Below, piece by piece: positions 1-8,529 of a DNA stretch of 64,000 nt (position 1 is the stretch's first letter; each line of letters starts with the position of its first letter). The DNA comes from Pseudobutyrivibrio xylanivorans DSM 14809 (lineage in GTDB: Bacteria; Bacillota; Clostridia; Lachnospirales; Lachnospiraceae): assembly GCF_900141825.1 (NCBI RefSeq), contig NZ_FQYQ01000001.1, positions 310,001-374,000 on the forward strand, given 5' to 3'. The notes under the pieces are model-generated. The model worked only from the letters and a program-made list of their open reading frames with translations, did no database searches and was not told where the DNA came from. The position numbers and the translations under genes were made by a program.

Positions 1-270
1 GCAGATATTGATGGAACTGTTGATGGTGTGCGTGATATCGCTGGTGGGGCAAGCACTTGTGTGGAGTCTAATGATGTCGTATCAGATGCCATGTCATCAC
101 TTTCAGCTATTTCAGAAGAGAATGCAGCATCTTCAGAAACAACTGGAAATTCTGTTCAGGAATTATCTGGAACAGTTTCAGACCTTGCAAAATCTGCTGA
201 TGACCTTAAGGACATAGCTATTAAGCTTAATGAAGAGATTTCCTTCTTTAAGGATGATGATGAAGTATAG
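1..270 (+). CDS. Methyl-accepting chemotaxis protein, C-terminal fragment
   Basis: This is the 3' end of a chemoreceptor gene that begins upstream of the window; the frame is open from base 1 to the TAG at 268-270. The visible 89 residues are the C-terminal part of the cytoplasmic signalling coiled coil. They are rich in Ser, Ala and Glu, with the typical run SAISEENAASSETTGNSV (about residues 37-54 here), which includes likely methylation-helix positions. It would signal to CheA/CheW at the membrane. An intrinsic terminator follows 11 bases after the stop. The sensor part and ligand cannot be seen. Confidence 0.85.
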   Translation, partial: ADIDGTVDGVRDIAGGASTCVESNDVVSDAMSSLSAISEENAASSETTGNSVQELSGTVSDLAKSADDLKDIAIKLNEEISFFKDDDEV

Positions 271-281
271 AATAAGATAAT

Positions 282-320
282 AAAAAGCTTAGGATGAGAT
301 AAAGCATCCTAAGCTTTTTT
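282..320 (+). terminator. Intrinsic terminator of the chemoreceptor gene
   Basis: AAAAAGCTTAGGATG pairs with CATCCTAAGCTTTTTT across a short loop, giving a stem of about 15 bp that ends in a T run. It lies directly after the TAG at 270. Confidence 0.85.
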
Positions 321-370
321 AATGATTTTCGATTGTTGGGGTTGCTTGTATGTCATAGGGAAAAAAATGA

Positions 371-646
371 GAAAATGAGGCTTCAAGCATATAAAAATGA
401 GAAAAAGTTGAAAATTATATGCTCAAATGTCTGTTTTGATTGAAGAAAATGAGGCTTCAAGCATATAAAAATGAGAAAAGCTTGAAAATTATATGCTTAA
501 ATGTCTGTTTTGATTGAAGAAAATGAGGCTTCAAGCATATAAAAATGAGAAAAAGTTGAAAATTATATGCTTAAATGCTTGTTTTGAATAAGTCAAAGTT
601 GGTTTTAAGCATATAATATCTTTAATTTTGGAGATATTATATGCTT
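371..646. repeat. Hairpin array 1: four palindromic units at 74-bp period
   Basis: Three nearly identical 74-bp tandem copies start at 371, 445 and 519. Each contains a 40-nt hairpin with a 10-bp stem (AAGCATATAA / TTATATGCTT) and a 20-nt A-rich loop, at 385-424, 459-498 and 533-572. A fourth hairpin sits exactly one period later at 607-646 and has a longer 15-bp stem (AAGCATATAATATCT / AGATATTATATGCTT). The spacers are 34 nt. No open frame of any quality crosses the array. The array follows a terminator, so it is not simply the tail of the chemoreceptor mRNA. Confidence 0.9.
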
Positions 647-884
647 TTGCCCATAATCCCTTGTTGCCAACAGGGGAGAGGAGTTCTAAAAATCCAGATT
701 TAAAGAATATATATTTCCCTAAATAGCTTTTGTAAGTTTTGTGGCATTGCATCAATCAATCATAAGAGTGGACAGTTTCTCTTCAGGCTCCTAGCTTTTT
801 AAGTGTATTTTTTTAGTTCATATACTATAATAGTAGCTAGTACAAATACATGATTTTGAGGAAGCACTATTGGAGAAAAATAAT
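647..884 (+). other. Intergenic region upstream of larB
   Basis: No gene is supported here. A TATAAT at 826-831 is a plausible -10 element for the downstream gene, but no convincing -35 stands 16-18 bases before it. A weak GC-containing hairpin (CCCTTGTT / AACAGGGG, about 658-676) is the only other structure seen. Confidence 0.35.
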
Positions 885-1631
885 ATGAATATAGATGAAA
901 TTCTAACTAGATTTGAAATGGGAAATTTATCAAAAGAAGATGCAGTAAAAATGCTGTCAGCAGATGGCACATTAGAAATGGCTTATGCCAAGCTTGATAT
1001 AGGAAGAAAAAAAAGACAGGGGTTTCCTGAAGTGGTTTATTGTAGTGGGAAAAAGGATGACTACCTCTTGGAAATTTTTAAAAAGCTATATGAGCTTAAT
1101 GGCGAAGTGCTGGGTACCAGAGCATCTAAAGAACAATATGAATTATTAAAAAATGAGTTACCACAGATACAATTTGATGAGGAATCATCTATATTAAAAA
1201 TTGAAGCGCCAGAGAAAAAGCATATTGGAAAGGTGGTCGTATGTACTGCCGGAACCGCAGATATTCCTGTGGCTAAAGAAGCAGCAGAAGTAGCGGAGTT
1301 TATGGGAGCCAATGTGGAAAAACTATTTGACGTTGGTGTAAGTGGTATACACAGGCTATTTCATAATCTGGATATTTTTAATGACGCAAGTTGTGTTATA
1401 GCGGTAGCAGGAATGGAAGGGGCTCTTGCAAGTATAGTTGCAGGGCTCGTTAGTTGTCCGGTTATTGCGGTACCTACCTCTGTGGGATATGGAGCGAGTT
1501 TTAATGGCATATCTGCTCTTTTGACAATGCTTAATTCCTGCGCTAATTGTATTGCTACAGTAAATATTGATAATGGCTATGGAGCAGGGGTTTTAGCCAG
1601 TCAGATAAATAGACAGACATACGAGAAATAA
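885..1631 (+). CDS. larB: LarB-like NCAIR-mutase (PurE)-related protein
   Basis: The protein is about 248 residues, the usual LarB length. LarB carboxylates the pyridine ring of nicotinic acid adenine dinucleotide, the first step towards the nickel-pincer nucleotide of lactate racemase. The C-terminal half has the PurE-like core: VVVCTAGTADIPVAKEA, then DVGVSGIHRL, VAGMEGALASIVAGLV and a final YGAGVLA. The ATG at 885 has GGAG nine bases upstream. A TTG at 870 with GAGGA before it would add five residues and cannot be excluded. No larA, larC or larE lies in the window, so the product of the pathway cannot be confirmed from context. Confidence 0.8.
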   Translation: MNIDEILTRFEMGNLSKEDAVKMLSADGTLEMAYAKLDIGRKKRQGFPEVVYCSGKKDDYLLEIFKKLYELNGEVLGTRASKEQYELLKNELPQIQFDEESSILKIEAPEKKHIGKVVVCTAGTADIPVAKEAAEVAEFMGANVEKLFDVGVSGIHRLFHNLDIFNDASCVIAVAGMEGALASIVAGLVSCPVIAVPTSVGYGASFNGISALLTMLNSCANCIATVNIDNGYGAGVLASQINRQTYEK

Positions 1632-1673
1632 ATATAATGGTTTGTAGTTATAAACAAGTCATGGAGGAAAAAG

Positions 1674-2651
1674 ATGATTAAAGTAGGAATTTTAGGTTAC
1701 GGAAACCTTGGACGTGGAGTGGAAGCAGCAGTTTCATTAAGTGAAGATATGGAACTTGTTGCCATTTATACAAGAAGAGACCCAAAGACAGTTACAGTAA
1801 AATCAAATGTACCAGTTAAAAGCACAGATGATTTGGACACAGGAAAAGAGGATATTGATGTTTTAGTTATCTGTGGTGGTAGTGCTACAGACCTTCCTGA
1901 GATGACACCTAAATATGCGAAGCTCTATAACGTTATTGATTCATTTGATACACATGCAAGAATCCCAGAGCACTTTGCAAATGTTGATGCAGCCTCAAAG
2001 GAAGCTGGGAAGATTGGACTTATCTCTTGCGGATGGGACCCAGGAATGTTTTCTCTAAATCGTTTATATGCAGCCTCAATTCTTCCAAAGGGACAGGCAT
2101 ATACATTCTGGGGTAAGGGCGTTAGCCAGGGGCACTCAGATGCAATTCGTCGTATTGAGGGCGTTGTTGATGCCAGACAGTACACTGTTCCAGTGCCAGC
2201 TGCACTTGAGAGAGTTAGAAGCGGAGAAAATCCAGAACTTACTACAAGAGAAAAGCACACAAGAGAGTGTTTCGTTGTAGTTGAAGAGGGTGCAGATAAG
2301 GCTCGTATAGAAAAAGAAATCAAGGAGATGCCTAATTACTTCTCAGACTATGATACAACAGTAAACTTTATTTCAGCTGAGGAACTTAAGGCAAACCATA
2401 GTGGACTTCCACATGGAGGAAGCGTAATCTACACAGGTGAGACAGGTTTTGATGGCAATAAGCATGTTATTGAGTATCGCCTTGATTTAGATTCAAATCC
2501 AGAATTTACAGGGGCTACACTTACAGCTTATGCAAGAGCAGTTGTTCGTCTTAATTCTGAGGGTGTTACTGGTGCGAAAACAGTATTTGATATTGCACCA
2601 GCATATTTATCACCAATCAGCTCAGAAGAGCTCAGAGCTCATTTCTTATAG
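1674..2651 (+). CDS. ddh: meso-Diaminopimelate D-dehydrogenase
   Basis: This 325-residue cytoplasmic enzyme reductively aminates L-2-amino-6-oxopimelate to meso-DAP with NADPH, giving a one-step route to lysine and the peptidoglycan cross-linking residue. The N-terminus has the Rossmann motif GILGYGNLGRGVE (residues 5-17). Family signatures SCGWDPGMFSLNR and FWGKGVSQGHSDAIRRI are clear in the middle of the protein. Length matches the family. The ATG at 1674 has GGAGG upstream. It lies 42 bases after larB in the same direction. Its last 20 bases overlap the end of the convergent kinase gene. Confidence 0.93.
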   Translation: MIKVGILGYGNLGRGVEAAVSLSEDMELVAIYTRRDPKTVTVKSNVPVKSTDDLDTGKEDIDVLVICGGSATDLPEMTPKYAKLYNVIDSFDTHARIPEHFANVDAASKEAGKIGLISCGWDPGMFSLNRLYAASILPKGQAYTFWGKGVSQGHSDAIRRIEGVVDARQYTVPVPAALERVRSGENPELTTREKHTRECFVVVEEGADKARIEKEIKEMPNYFSDYDTTVNFISAEELKANHSGLPHGGSVIYTGETGFDGNKHVIEYRLDLDSNPEFTGATLTAYARAVVRLNSEGVTGAKTVFDIAPAYLSPISSEELRAHFL

Positions 2652-3999
2652 GAAATTTTAATTCTAAGGTAAAGTTATCTTTTGTGGTGCGAGTTTTGCT
2701 TGCACCACTTTGTCTTTTCATGAGACTTGAAATACTGATAAGACCGATTTTTGCACTTTCATTTTTACGAGGCTCTTTTCTGATTTTATTAGTAATAGAA
2801 AGTACGGCATTTTCATTATCATGGAAAATGCGAATTCTAACTGGTTCAGTTTCATCAGCATATTTATCAATATTCGTAAATACGTTATTGAAGATTCTTA
2901 AAATATCATTCATATTCACATGAATATTAAAGGTATCTTTAGGCTCTTCAAATTCAAAACTAAAACCCTGAGCCTCAAGTGGAAGAGAAAGCTCTGAGAT
3001 TAGCTGCATGAAAAGAGCAACACCATCGTACTCTTCTAAAGCTTCTGCAGGACGTTCTGGATGAGGATCAAATGCAAGGAAGTATTCGAAAAGTCGATCT
3101 GACATCTCTTTGATTTGATGACAGGTATTTAAAGCGGTGTTAATGTACTTATCCATTTCTTCAGGAGAATTATAATGATGCTCCTTAAGAATCTCCAAAT
3201 AACCCATCTGCGTGGTTAGTGGTGTTCGCAAATCATGAGAAAGGGCAGTAACAAGACTATTATTTGCCTGAAGCGCCTGTTTTTCGTTTTTCATCTGTTG
3301 GTCCAGTGCTATACGCATAGAATTAAGGCTTTCAGCCACCTGTGATATTTCATCATTTCCCTTTACAGGAATCTGGTAATCTAGGTTGCCTCCTTCTAAG
3401 ATTCTAATTCCCTGTGTAACATCATTAATGTAATGGATTTTATTTCTGACAAATAAAATAATCGAAATTAGGCTAATAAAAGCTGATATTGCAATGCTTA
3501 ATCGTAATAAATTAGAGTATAAAGAATACTGAATATCAGTGAATAGACAGAGTGTCACCTCACAATCAGTAAGCCGAAGAGTACGTGTGGTTTGTTCTGG
3601 AAAGTAGTCACTATAAATATCGACGTTTTCTTTAAACTCAGCATCATCTGCATCTATGGTTGTTTCAGCGTAGCCTGGGTTGTAAAAGGAAGAATATATT
3701 ATTGAATTATCCTTCTTTAAGTAAAAGAAAGCTCTTGGATGAGAATCGTACCAATCATTAAGCGGAGAAGTATCGCCTGAGTTAACGCTTTCTTCGTAAA
3801 TGAAGGTTTGTAAATTATCTATTAGAGAATTGATTTTATATTCTTTGTAGGTATTTTCATACCATTTTGATGAAGAAACATCTACTGACAATCTGGCAAG
3901 GAAAAAATAGCAGATTGCACCTAACAATACAGAAATGCACACTGCAATGGCCAACTCTATATATAGTGATTTTGAAAATAATTTCTTTGCTTTTATCAT
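2632..3999 (-). CDS. Membrane sensor histidine kinase
   Basis: The protein has 455 residues. A TM helix at about 14-34 is followed by an extracellular sensor region, then a second TM at about 166-186, a HAMP-like linker and a HisKA domain. The phospho-acceptor is H255 in SHDLRTPLT. The ATPase domain has an N-box (NNVFTNIDKYAD), but the usual DxGxG/GxGL boxes are replaced by TNKIRKEPRKNESAKIGLIS, so the ATP lid is short and divergent. It is encoded 4 bp overlapping the response regulator and divergently from an efflux operon, the layout of antibiotic-sensing BceS/VanS-like systems. Its signal is unknown. Confidence 0.85.
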   Translation of the reverse strand: MIKAKKLFSKSLYIELAIAVCISVLLGAICYFFLARLSVDVSSSKWYENTYKEYKINSLIDNLQTFIYEESVNSGDTSPLNDWYDSHPRAFFYLKKDNSIIYSSFYNPGYAETTIDADDAEFKENVDIYSDYFPEQTTRTLRLTDCEVTLCLFTDIQYSLYSNLLRLSIAISAFISLISIILFVRNKIHYINDVTQGIRILEGGNLDYQIPVKGNDEISQVAESLNSMRIALDQQMKNEKQALQANNSLVTALSHDLRTPLTTQMGYLEILKEHHYNSPEEMDKYINTALNTCHQIKEMSDRLFEYFLAFDPHPERPAEALEEYDGVALFMQLISELSLPLEAQGFSFEFEEPKDTFNIHVNMNDILRIFNNVFTNIDKYADETEPVRIRIFHDNENAVLSITNKIRKEPRKNESAKIGLISISSLMKRQSGASKTRTTKDNFTLELKFPIRNEL

Positions 4000-4706
4000 T
4001 GTAGCTTATAGCCCTTTCCCCAGACTGTTAGAAGATGGTGTGGATTAGATGGATCTTCTTCGATTTTTGTACGAAGATTTCTGATATGAACCATAATTGT
4101 AGCGTTAGAGCTGTATAGGTATGGCTCATTCCAAATAGTTTCATATATAAGCTGAGCAGGAAAGATTCTGCCAGGACTACCTATAAGAAGTTTGAAAATC
4201 TGGTATTCCAGTTCAGATAAATCTAATTGAATTTCATTACCCTTGGAATCGGTTGTGAATACTTCATTTCTGTCTTTGGAGATCTTGAATATATCATATG
4301 TAATTACATTATCATCAGCAGGTGCTTCTTTTCCTTTATATACGTAATAGCGACGAAGAAGTGATTTCACTCTGGCGGTTAGCTCCGCGTGAGAGAAAGG
4401 CTTTGCAAGATAATCGTCGCCGCCTATTAAGAGTCCCAACGATTTATCAGAATCAGTGCCTTTGGCAGTCAAGAATAGAATAGGCATCTGGTACTTTTCA
4501 CGGATTATCTTGCAAACATCCAGACCTGATTTACCAGGCATCATAATGTCCAGTATTATAAGATCAATAGAATCATCCACAAGAGAAAGGGCAGTTTCGC
4601 CATCAGGTGCTTCTATAACCTCATAGCCCTCGCTTTCTAATAATATCTTTATAATGTTGCGGATTTCTTCATTATCATCAACTGTTAATATCTTTTGTTT
4701 ACCCAT
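3996..4706 (-). CDS. OmpR/PhoB-family response regulator
   Basis: This 236-residue regulator has a receiver domain (acidic pocket D10-D11, phospho-acceptor D53 in LIILDIMMPG, conserved K in YLAKPF) and a C-terminal winged helix (LSELEYQIFKLL, NATIMVHIRNLRTKIE, LLTVWGKGYKL). The ATG at 4706 is preferred over an in-frame TTG 18 bases upstream because AAGGAA stands 7 bases before the ATG. It is co-transcribed with the kinase (4-bp overlap) and reads away from the efflux operon, which it probably controls through direct repeats in the divergent promoter region. Confidence 0.9.
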   Translation of the reverse strand: MGKQKILTVDDNEEIRNIIKILLESEGYEVIEAPDGETALSLVDDSIDLIILDIMMPGKSGLDVCKIIREKYQMPILFLTAKGTDSDKSLGLLIGGDDYLAKPFSHAELTARVKSLLRRYYVYKGKEAPADDNVITYDIFKISKDRNEVFTTDSKGNEIQLDLSELEYQIFKLLIGSPGRIFPAQLIYETIWNEPYLYSSNATIMVHIRNLRTKIEEDPSNPHHLLTVWGKGYKLQ

Positions 4707-4792
4707 AATTAATTCCTTAATCAAATAATTGATACATGTCTTTAACTGTATACTAGCATAAAAAAAGTGTTTAATCTCTGAAAAAAGGCTTT

Positions 4793-4833
4793 TTTAGATT
4801 TCTTTAGATTTACCATAGGCTTTTCTTTAGATT
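4793..4833. promoter_or_regulatory. Three TTTAGATT direct repeats, candidate response-regulator site
   Basis: TTTAGATT occurs at 4793-4800, 4803-4810 and 4826-4833 on the plus strand, with starts 10 and 23 bases apart. OmpR-type regulators usually bind direct repeats spaced by about one helical turn. The repeats lie between the divergent regulator gene and the efflux operon, 56 bases or more before the latter's start codon. The function is inferred. Confidence 0.45.
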
Positions 4834-4888
4834 CTGTCTGTATGATTGTCCAATGTAAGTTAAAAACATACTTCGGAGGAAAATAAAA

Positions 4889-6412
4889 ATGAAGTTAAAA
4901 GAAATATTAGCTGTCCAGAAAAATGAAGGAGAAATGTCTGAACAAGATAAGAAATTTTTTAAGAGTTTAAATAAAAAAGTAGTTGCAGCCATGGTTATTG
5001 CAGCAATACTTCTTACAACTATTATTGGAGCGACTGTAATTAAAAATGTTAAGGCAGGCAACACAGAGCTACCTGAAATCCTTACAGTTCAGGCGGCTAA
5101 GCAGGATATTCAAAAGACTATTTCAGCAACGGGAACAATCATCTCATCGGAAGAATCATCAGAGAATGCATCTATTACAGGAAGTTATCCTGTGGCTGAA
5201 GTATATGTAAAAGTAGGTGATGTTGTAAAAAAAGGTGATCCACTTTATAAGCTAGACATGAAGTCAATGAGGGAGCAGTTGTCTTATCAGCAGCAGGCTC
5301 TTAGTATCCAAAATCAGCTTAATGATATTGCAAAACAGAATGCTGACCGAGGTATGCAAAATACAAAGGATAGCGGTGCTATTGCAGTAATTGATGCAGA
5401 CAGAGATATCGTGAAAAAACAGCAGGCAGTTGTTGAGGCGGAAAGAAATGTAAGAAAGGCAAAGGAAGCTATTGATAGAGCCTATGATTCTATTAGACAT
5501 GCAGAAGGAGGCTCGGAGGAAGAAAAACGTAGTGCTCATGCGGAGCGAATAGAAGCAGAAAATTCTTTACAGCCAGCTAAGGAAGCCCTAGAGGAAGCAA
5601 AAAAGGAATTAGAGATAGAAACCATAAAATCCGAGAAGGCAAAGAAAGATGCAAATGATGCAATTGTCGACAAGTACATGGCATCTAAAGTGGACGAGCT
5701 AAATGCAAAACAGAGCAGTCTTTCAGCAAAGCAGGAGATGAGCAAGGCCAGGGAAGAGCTTTCGAAAGAAATAGTGTATGCCTCTCAGGATGGAACGGTT
5801 ACTAATGTGAATATTAAAGCAGATCAGCCTTTTAGTGGGGGAGATGCAGTAGTTATAGATAATGTTACAAATCTAAAAGCTACTGCTGACATAGATGAGG
5901 CACAGATCCCAAATGTTAAAGAAGGCCAGAAGGTTCAGATTAAGACAGATGCAACAGGCGATGAAATTTTAAATGGTACTGTAGTTTTTGTTTCACCCAC
6001 AGCGACAAAAAATAGTAACAAGAACACAGATAATCAATCATCAACAGCATCAGTTTCTAAGACCCGCGCTACTTATAGAGTGGATGTTGATATAGAAGGT
6101 TCAAATGAAGCGTTAAGACTTGGAATGACTGCCAAAATGACCTTTATTATTGCAGATAAACAAAACGCTCTTGCAGTACCTTCAGCTGATATTCAGACAG
6201 ATGCAGATGGAAGCAAGTATGTTGTAGTGCAGCAGGCAGACGGAACTACTACTAATGTGAAGGTTGAAACAGGTATTTCTGATGAATTCTATACAGAGAT
6301 TACAGGTGGTCAGCTTAAAGAGGGACAGGAAATTGTAGAAGCTTCAATGGACGGTGGAGCGGATGCAGTTCTTGATGCAATGGGAGCAGATGGAGGTATT
6401 TACGATGAGTAA
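4889..6412 (+). CDS. MacA/HlyD-type efflux adaptor protein
   Basis: This 507-residue membrane-fusion protein has an N-terminal cytoplasmic segment, one TM helix at about 30-52, a lipoyl-like half (SGTYPVAEVYVKVGDVVKKGDPLYKLD region, about 95-125), a long alpha-helical hairpin rich in Lys, Glu and Ala (about 130-295), the second lipoyl half (DGTVTNVNIKADQPF) and a beta-barrel. In Firmicutes such proteins link MacB-type ATPase/permease pairs to substrate capture at the cell surface. GGAGG precedes the ATG. Its last 8 bases overlap the ATPase gene. Substrate is likely a peptide or cell-envelope-active compound; this is inference from context. Confidence 0.88.
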   Translation: MKLKEILAVQKNEGEMSEQDKKFFKSLNKKVVAAMVIAAILLTTIIGATVIKNVKAGNTELPEILTVQAAKQDIQKTISATGTIISSEESSENASITGSYPVAEVYVKVGDVVKKGDPLYKLDMKSMREQLSYQQQALSIQNQLNDIAKQNADRGMQNTKDSGAIAVIDADRDIVKKQQAVVEAERNVRKAKEAIDRAYDSIRHAEGGSEEEKRSAHAERIEAENSLQPAKEALEEAKKELEIETIKSEKAKKDANDAIVDKYMASKVDELNAKQSSLSAKQEMSKAREELSKEIVYASQDGTVTNVNIKADQPFSGGDAVVIDNVTNLKATADIDEAQIPNVKEGQKVQIKTDATGDEILNGTVVFVSPTATKNSNKNTDNQSSTASVSKTRATYRVDVDIEGSNEALRLGMTAKMTFIIADKQNALAVPSADIQTDADGSKYVVVQQADGTTTNVKVETGISDEFYTEITGGQLKEGQEIVEASMDGGADAVLDAMGADGGIYDE

Positions 6413-7151
6413 TAATAATGATGTCTTGTTATCTGCAAGAAATATTAGAAAAAGCTACTACATAGGAACTCCCAACGAACTTGAGATATTACATGGGATA
6501 GATTTGGATATTCGTAAAGGCGAATTTGTTTCTATAGTAGGTCAGTCTGGTTCTGGTAAAAGTACCTTGATGAATATCCTTGGAATTTTAGATAGGCAGA
6601 CAGCTGGCGAGTACGTGTTAAATGGAGTAAATATTTCTACAGCGCCTGCGAAGCAGCTTGCAAAGCTAAGAAACAAACATATTGGATTTGTATTTCAGAC
6701 CTACAATCTAATTGCTCGAACAGATTCCATTTCAAATGTAGAAATGCCAATGCTTTATGCAGGTATTTCACCCAAAGAAAGAAGAGAACGAGCTGAAGAA
6801 CTGTTAGAGATGGTAGGAATGAAAGAACGAATGCATCATACACCAGATGAGCTTTCAGGTGGACAAAAGCAAAGAGTTGCCATTGCTAGAGCCATGGCTA
6901 ATAACCCTGATATTATTCTAGCTGATGAGCCAACAGGAGCATTGGATTCTGGAACAGGCCGAATGGTTATGGATATTTTCCATGAACTTCACGAAAAGCA
7001 GGGCAAGACCATTGTGTTAATCACTCATTCAAATGAGCTTGCTGCAGAGACACCAAGGATAATTACAATTAGTGATGGCAATATTATTAATGAAAAGATA
7101 AATGAGGTTGAAGGATTGATGAACAATCCTGAAAGGAAAATCGTATGTTAG
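6405..7151 (+). CDS. MacB/LolD-type ABC transporter ATPase
   Basis: The 248-residue ATPase has Walker A GQSGSGKST, the Q-loop in FVFQTYNLIARTDS, signature LSGGQKQRVAIARA, Walker B IILADEPTGALD and an H-loop in ITHS. It belongs to the lipoprotein/macrolide export group. The ATG at 6405 is chosen because it follows a GGAGG by a normal distance and gives the usual 8-bp overlap with the adaptor gene; the frame is open further upstream but only through the adaptor coding region. It powers the permease that follows with a 7-bp overlap. Confidence 0.92.
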   Translation: MSNNNDVLLSARNIRKSYYIGTPNELEILHGIDLDIRKGEFVSIVGQSGSGKSTLMNILGILDRQTAGEYVLNGVNISTAPAKQLAKLRNKHIGFVFQTYNLIARTDSISNVEMPMLYAGISPKERRERAEELLEMVGMKERMHHTPDELSGGQKQRVAIARAMANNPDIILADEPTGALDSGTGRMVMDIFHELHEKQGKTIVLITHSNELAAETPRIITISDGNIINEKINEVEGLMNNPERKIVC

Positions 7152-8401
7152 TTGAAAATTGCAAGCTTGCGATTAAAAGTATCAAGGCCAATAAAAAAAG
7201 AGCATTTCTAACAATGCTAGGAATTATTATTGGTGTTGCGGCTGTAATTGCAATTATGACAGTGGGAAACTCCATGACTAAGGGCGTACAAAAACAGCTT
7301 GAAAGTTATGGTGTTCAAAATATTGAAGTATATATTTCAACAATAGATTATTCACAGGAACTGTCCGAAGAAGAGCAGGAGAATCTTAAATTTAAGCCAG
7401 AAGATATTCACTCTCTTTCAGAACATTTTGGCAAAAAAATAGCAGCTATATCCATGGATTCAAGTCTTGGAAGCGGAACAGTTCTTGTTAATAATAAAAA
7501 AGCAAAGGTTGATGTTACTGGAGTTAGTGCTGGATATTTCAAAGCAAATAATCTTAAACTAAAGTCAGGAAGTTATTTTAATGAGTATGCATATAGACAG
7601 GGGACCAATGTGGCTCTTGTTTCAGAAAAATATGCCAAGCAAATAGCTGGAGACAATTATAAGAATGAGGATGTAATTGGTAAGACCTATGAGGTTAATT
7701 TAAATGATGAATACATCAATCTTACAGTAGTAGGAATCTATGAAGAACAAAAGTCTCAGGGAATGGGAGGCAGCGCTGCTGGCGTCCAAACAACAACTAT
7801 GTATATACCGCTCTTTACAGCCTGGAACTTTAACCATAATAAAGATATGTATTCGCCAACTGTGGTTGCAGCAGAAGGAGTAGATACCATTGCTCTTTCT
7901 AATGATATAAAAGCCTACCTTAATCAGAAAATGGCAAATCAGTTGGGAGATAAATTACAGGTTGATGCATACAGCAATCAGTCCATGATCCAGGAAAACA
8001 ATAAGATGATGAATCAGCTTACCATGGCAATTTCGCTTATAGCAGCTATTGCGCTTATTGTAGGAGGAATAGGTGTTATGAACATAATGACCGTTTCTAT
8101 CACAGAGCGTACCAGAGAAATTGGAACCAGAAAAGCACTTGGTGCGGAGGATTCCATGATTATGCTTCAGTTTATCAGTGAAGCAGTTATACTTTGCCTT
8201 ATCGGTGGACTTATAGGAATGGTAATTGGTGTTGTTATTGGAGATGTGGCATCTAAACTTATGGGATACGCTCCAACAATTTCACTTGCAAGCATTTATA
8301 TTTCTGTAGGCTTTTCTACAGCCATAGGTATGTTCTTTGGCTACTCACCAGCAAAACATGCTGCCAAAATGAATCCAATTGACGCATTAAGATATGAGTA
8401 A
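7145..8401 (+). CDS. MacB-type ABC transporter permease
   Basis: The 418-residue permease has the MacB/FtsX layout: an N-terminal TM (LTMLGIIIGVAAVIAIMTVG, about 20-40), a large extracellular domain (about 50-285) and three C-terminal TM helices (about 290-312, 340-362 and 378-400). The motif TERTREIGTRKALGA between the second and third helices is the family's coupling segment. It completes a three-gene efflux unit under the divergent two-component system. The start overlaps the ATPase gene. A hairpin after the stop ends the operon. Confidence 0.9.
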   Translation: MLVENCKLAIKSIKANKKRAFLTMLGIIIGVAAVIAIMTVGNSMTKGVQKQLESYGVQNIEVYISTIDYSQELSEEEQENLKFKPEDIHSLSEHFGKKIAAISMDSSLGSGTVLVNNKKAKVDVTGVSAGYFKANNLKLKSGSYFNEYAYRQGTNVALVSEKYAKQIAGDNYKNEDVIGKTYEVNLNDEYINLTVVGIYEEQKSQGMGGSAAGVQTTTMYIPLFTAWNFNHNKDMYSPTVVAAEGVDTIALSNDIKAYLNQKMANQLGDKLQVDAYSNQSMIQENNKMMNQLTMAISLIAAIALIVGGIGVMNIMTVSITERTREIGTRKALGAEDSMIMLQFISEAVILCLIGGLIGMVIGVVIGDVASKLMGYAPTISLASIYISVGFSTAIGMFFGYSPAKHAAKMNPIDALRYE

Positions 8402-8434
8402 TTGATAAAAACTCGCAATAAGCATATTTTTGAG

Positions 8435-8472
8435 AATCACCTATTGACGCGATAGGTGATTTCTTTTATATT
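8435..8472 (+). promoter_or_regulatory. nifSU promoter with overlapping palindromic operator and hairpin
   Basis: ACCTATTGACGCGATAGGT (8439-8457) is a palindrome whose centre contains TTGACG (8444-8449). Exactly 17 bases later is TATATT (8467-8472), giving a good -35/-10 pair for nifS. The longer stem AATCACCTAT / ATAGGTGATT followed by TTCTTTT may also end the efflux operon. The 19-bp palindrome matches the one before the cysteine operon at 15 of 19 positions. A second half-site-like stretch, AAGTAGGTAAT, lies at 8495-8505. Confidence 0.6.
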
Positions 8473-8529
8473 AATCGCAGACTAAAATACTAGGCAAGTA
8501 GGTAATAAAAAAAGAAAGGGTAAAAGGAT

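Noticed and set aside
673-686. GGGAGAGGAGTTC shared with the enolase leader (about 13281-13293)
   Set aside because: A single 13-base match without shared structure around it; it is probably chance among purine-rich ribosome-site-like stretches.
531-755. Minus-strand open frame of 74 codons over hairpin array 1
   Set aside because: It reads through repeat units, has low-complexity content and lacks a ribosome site.
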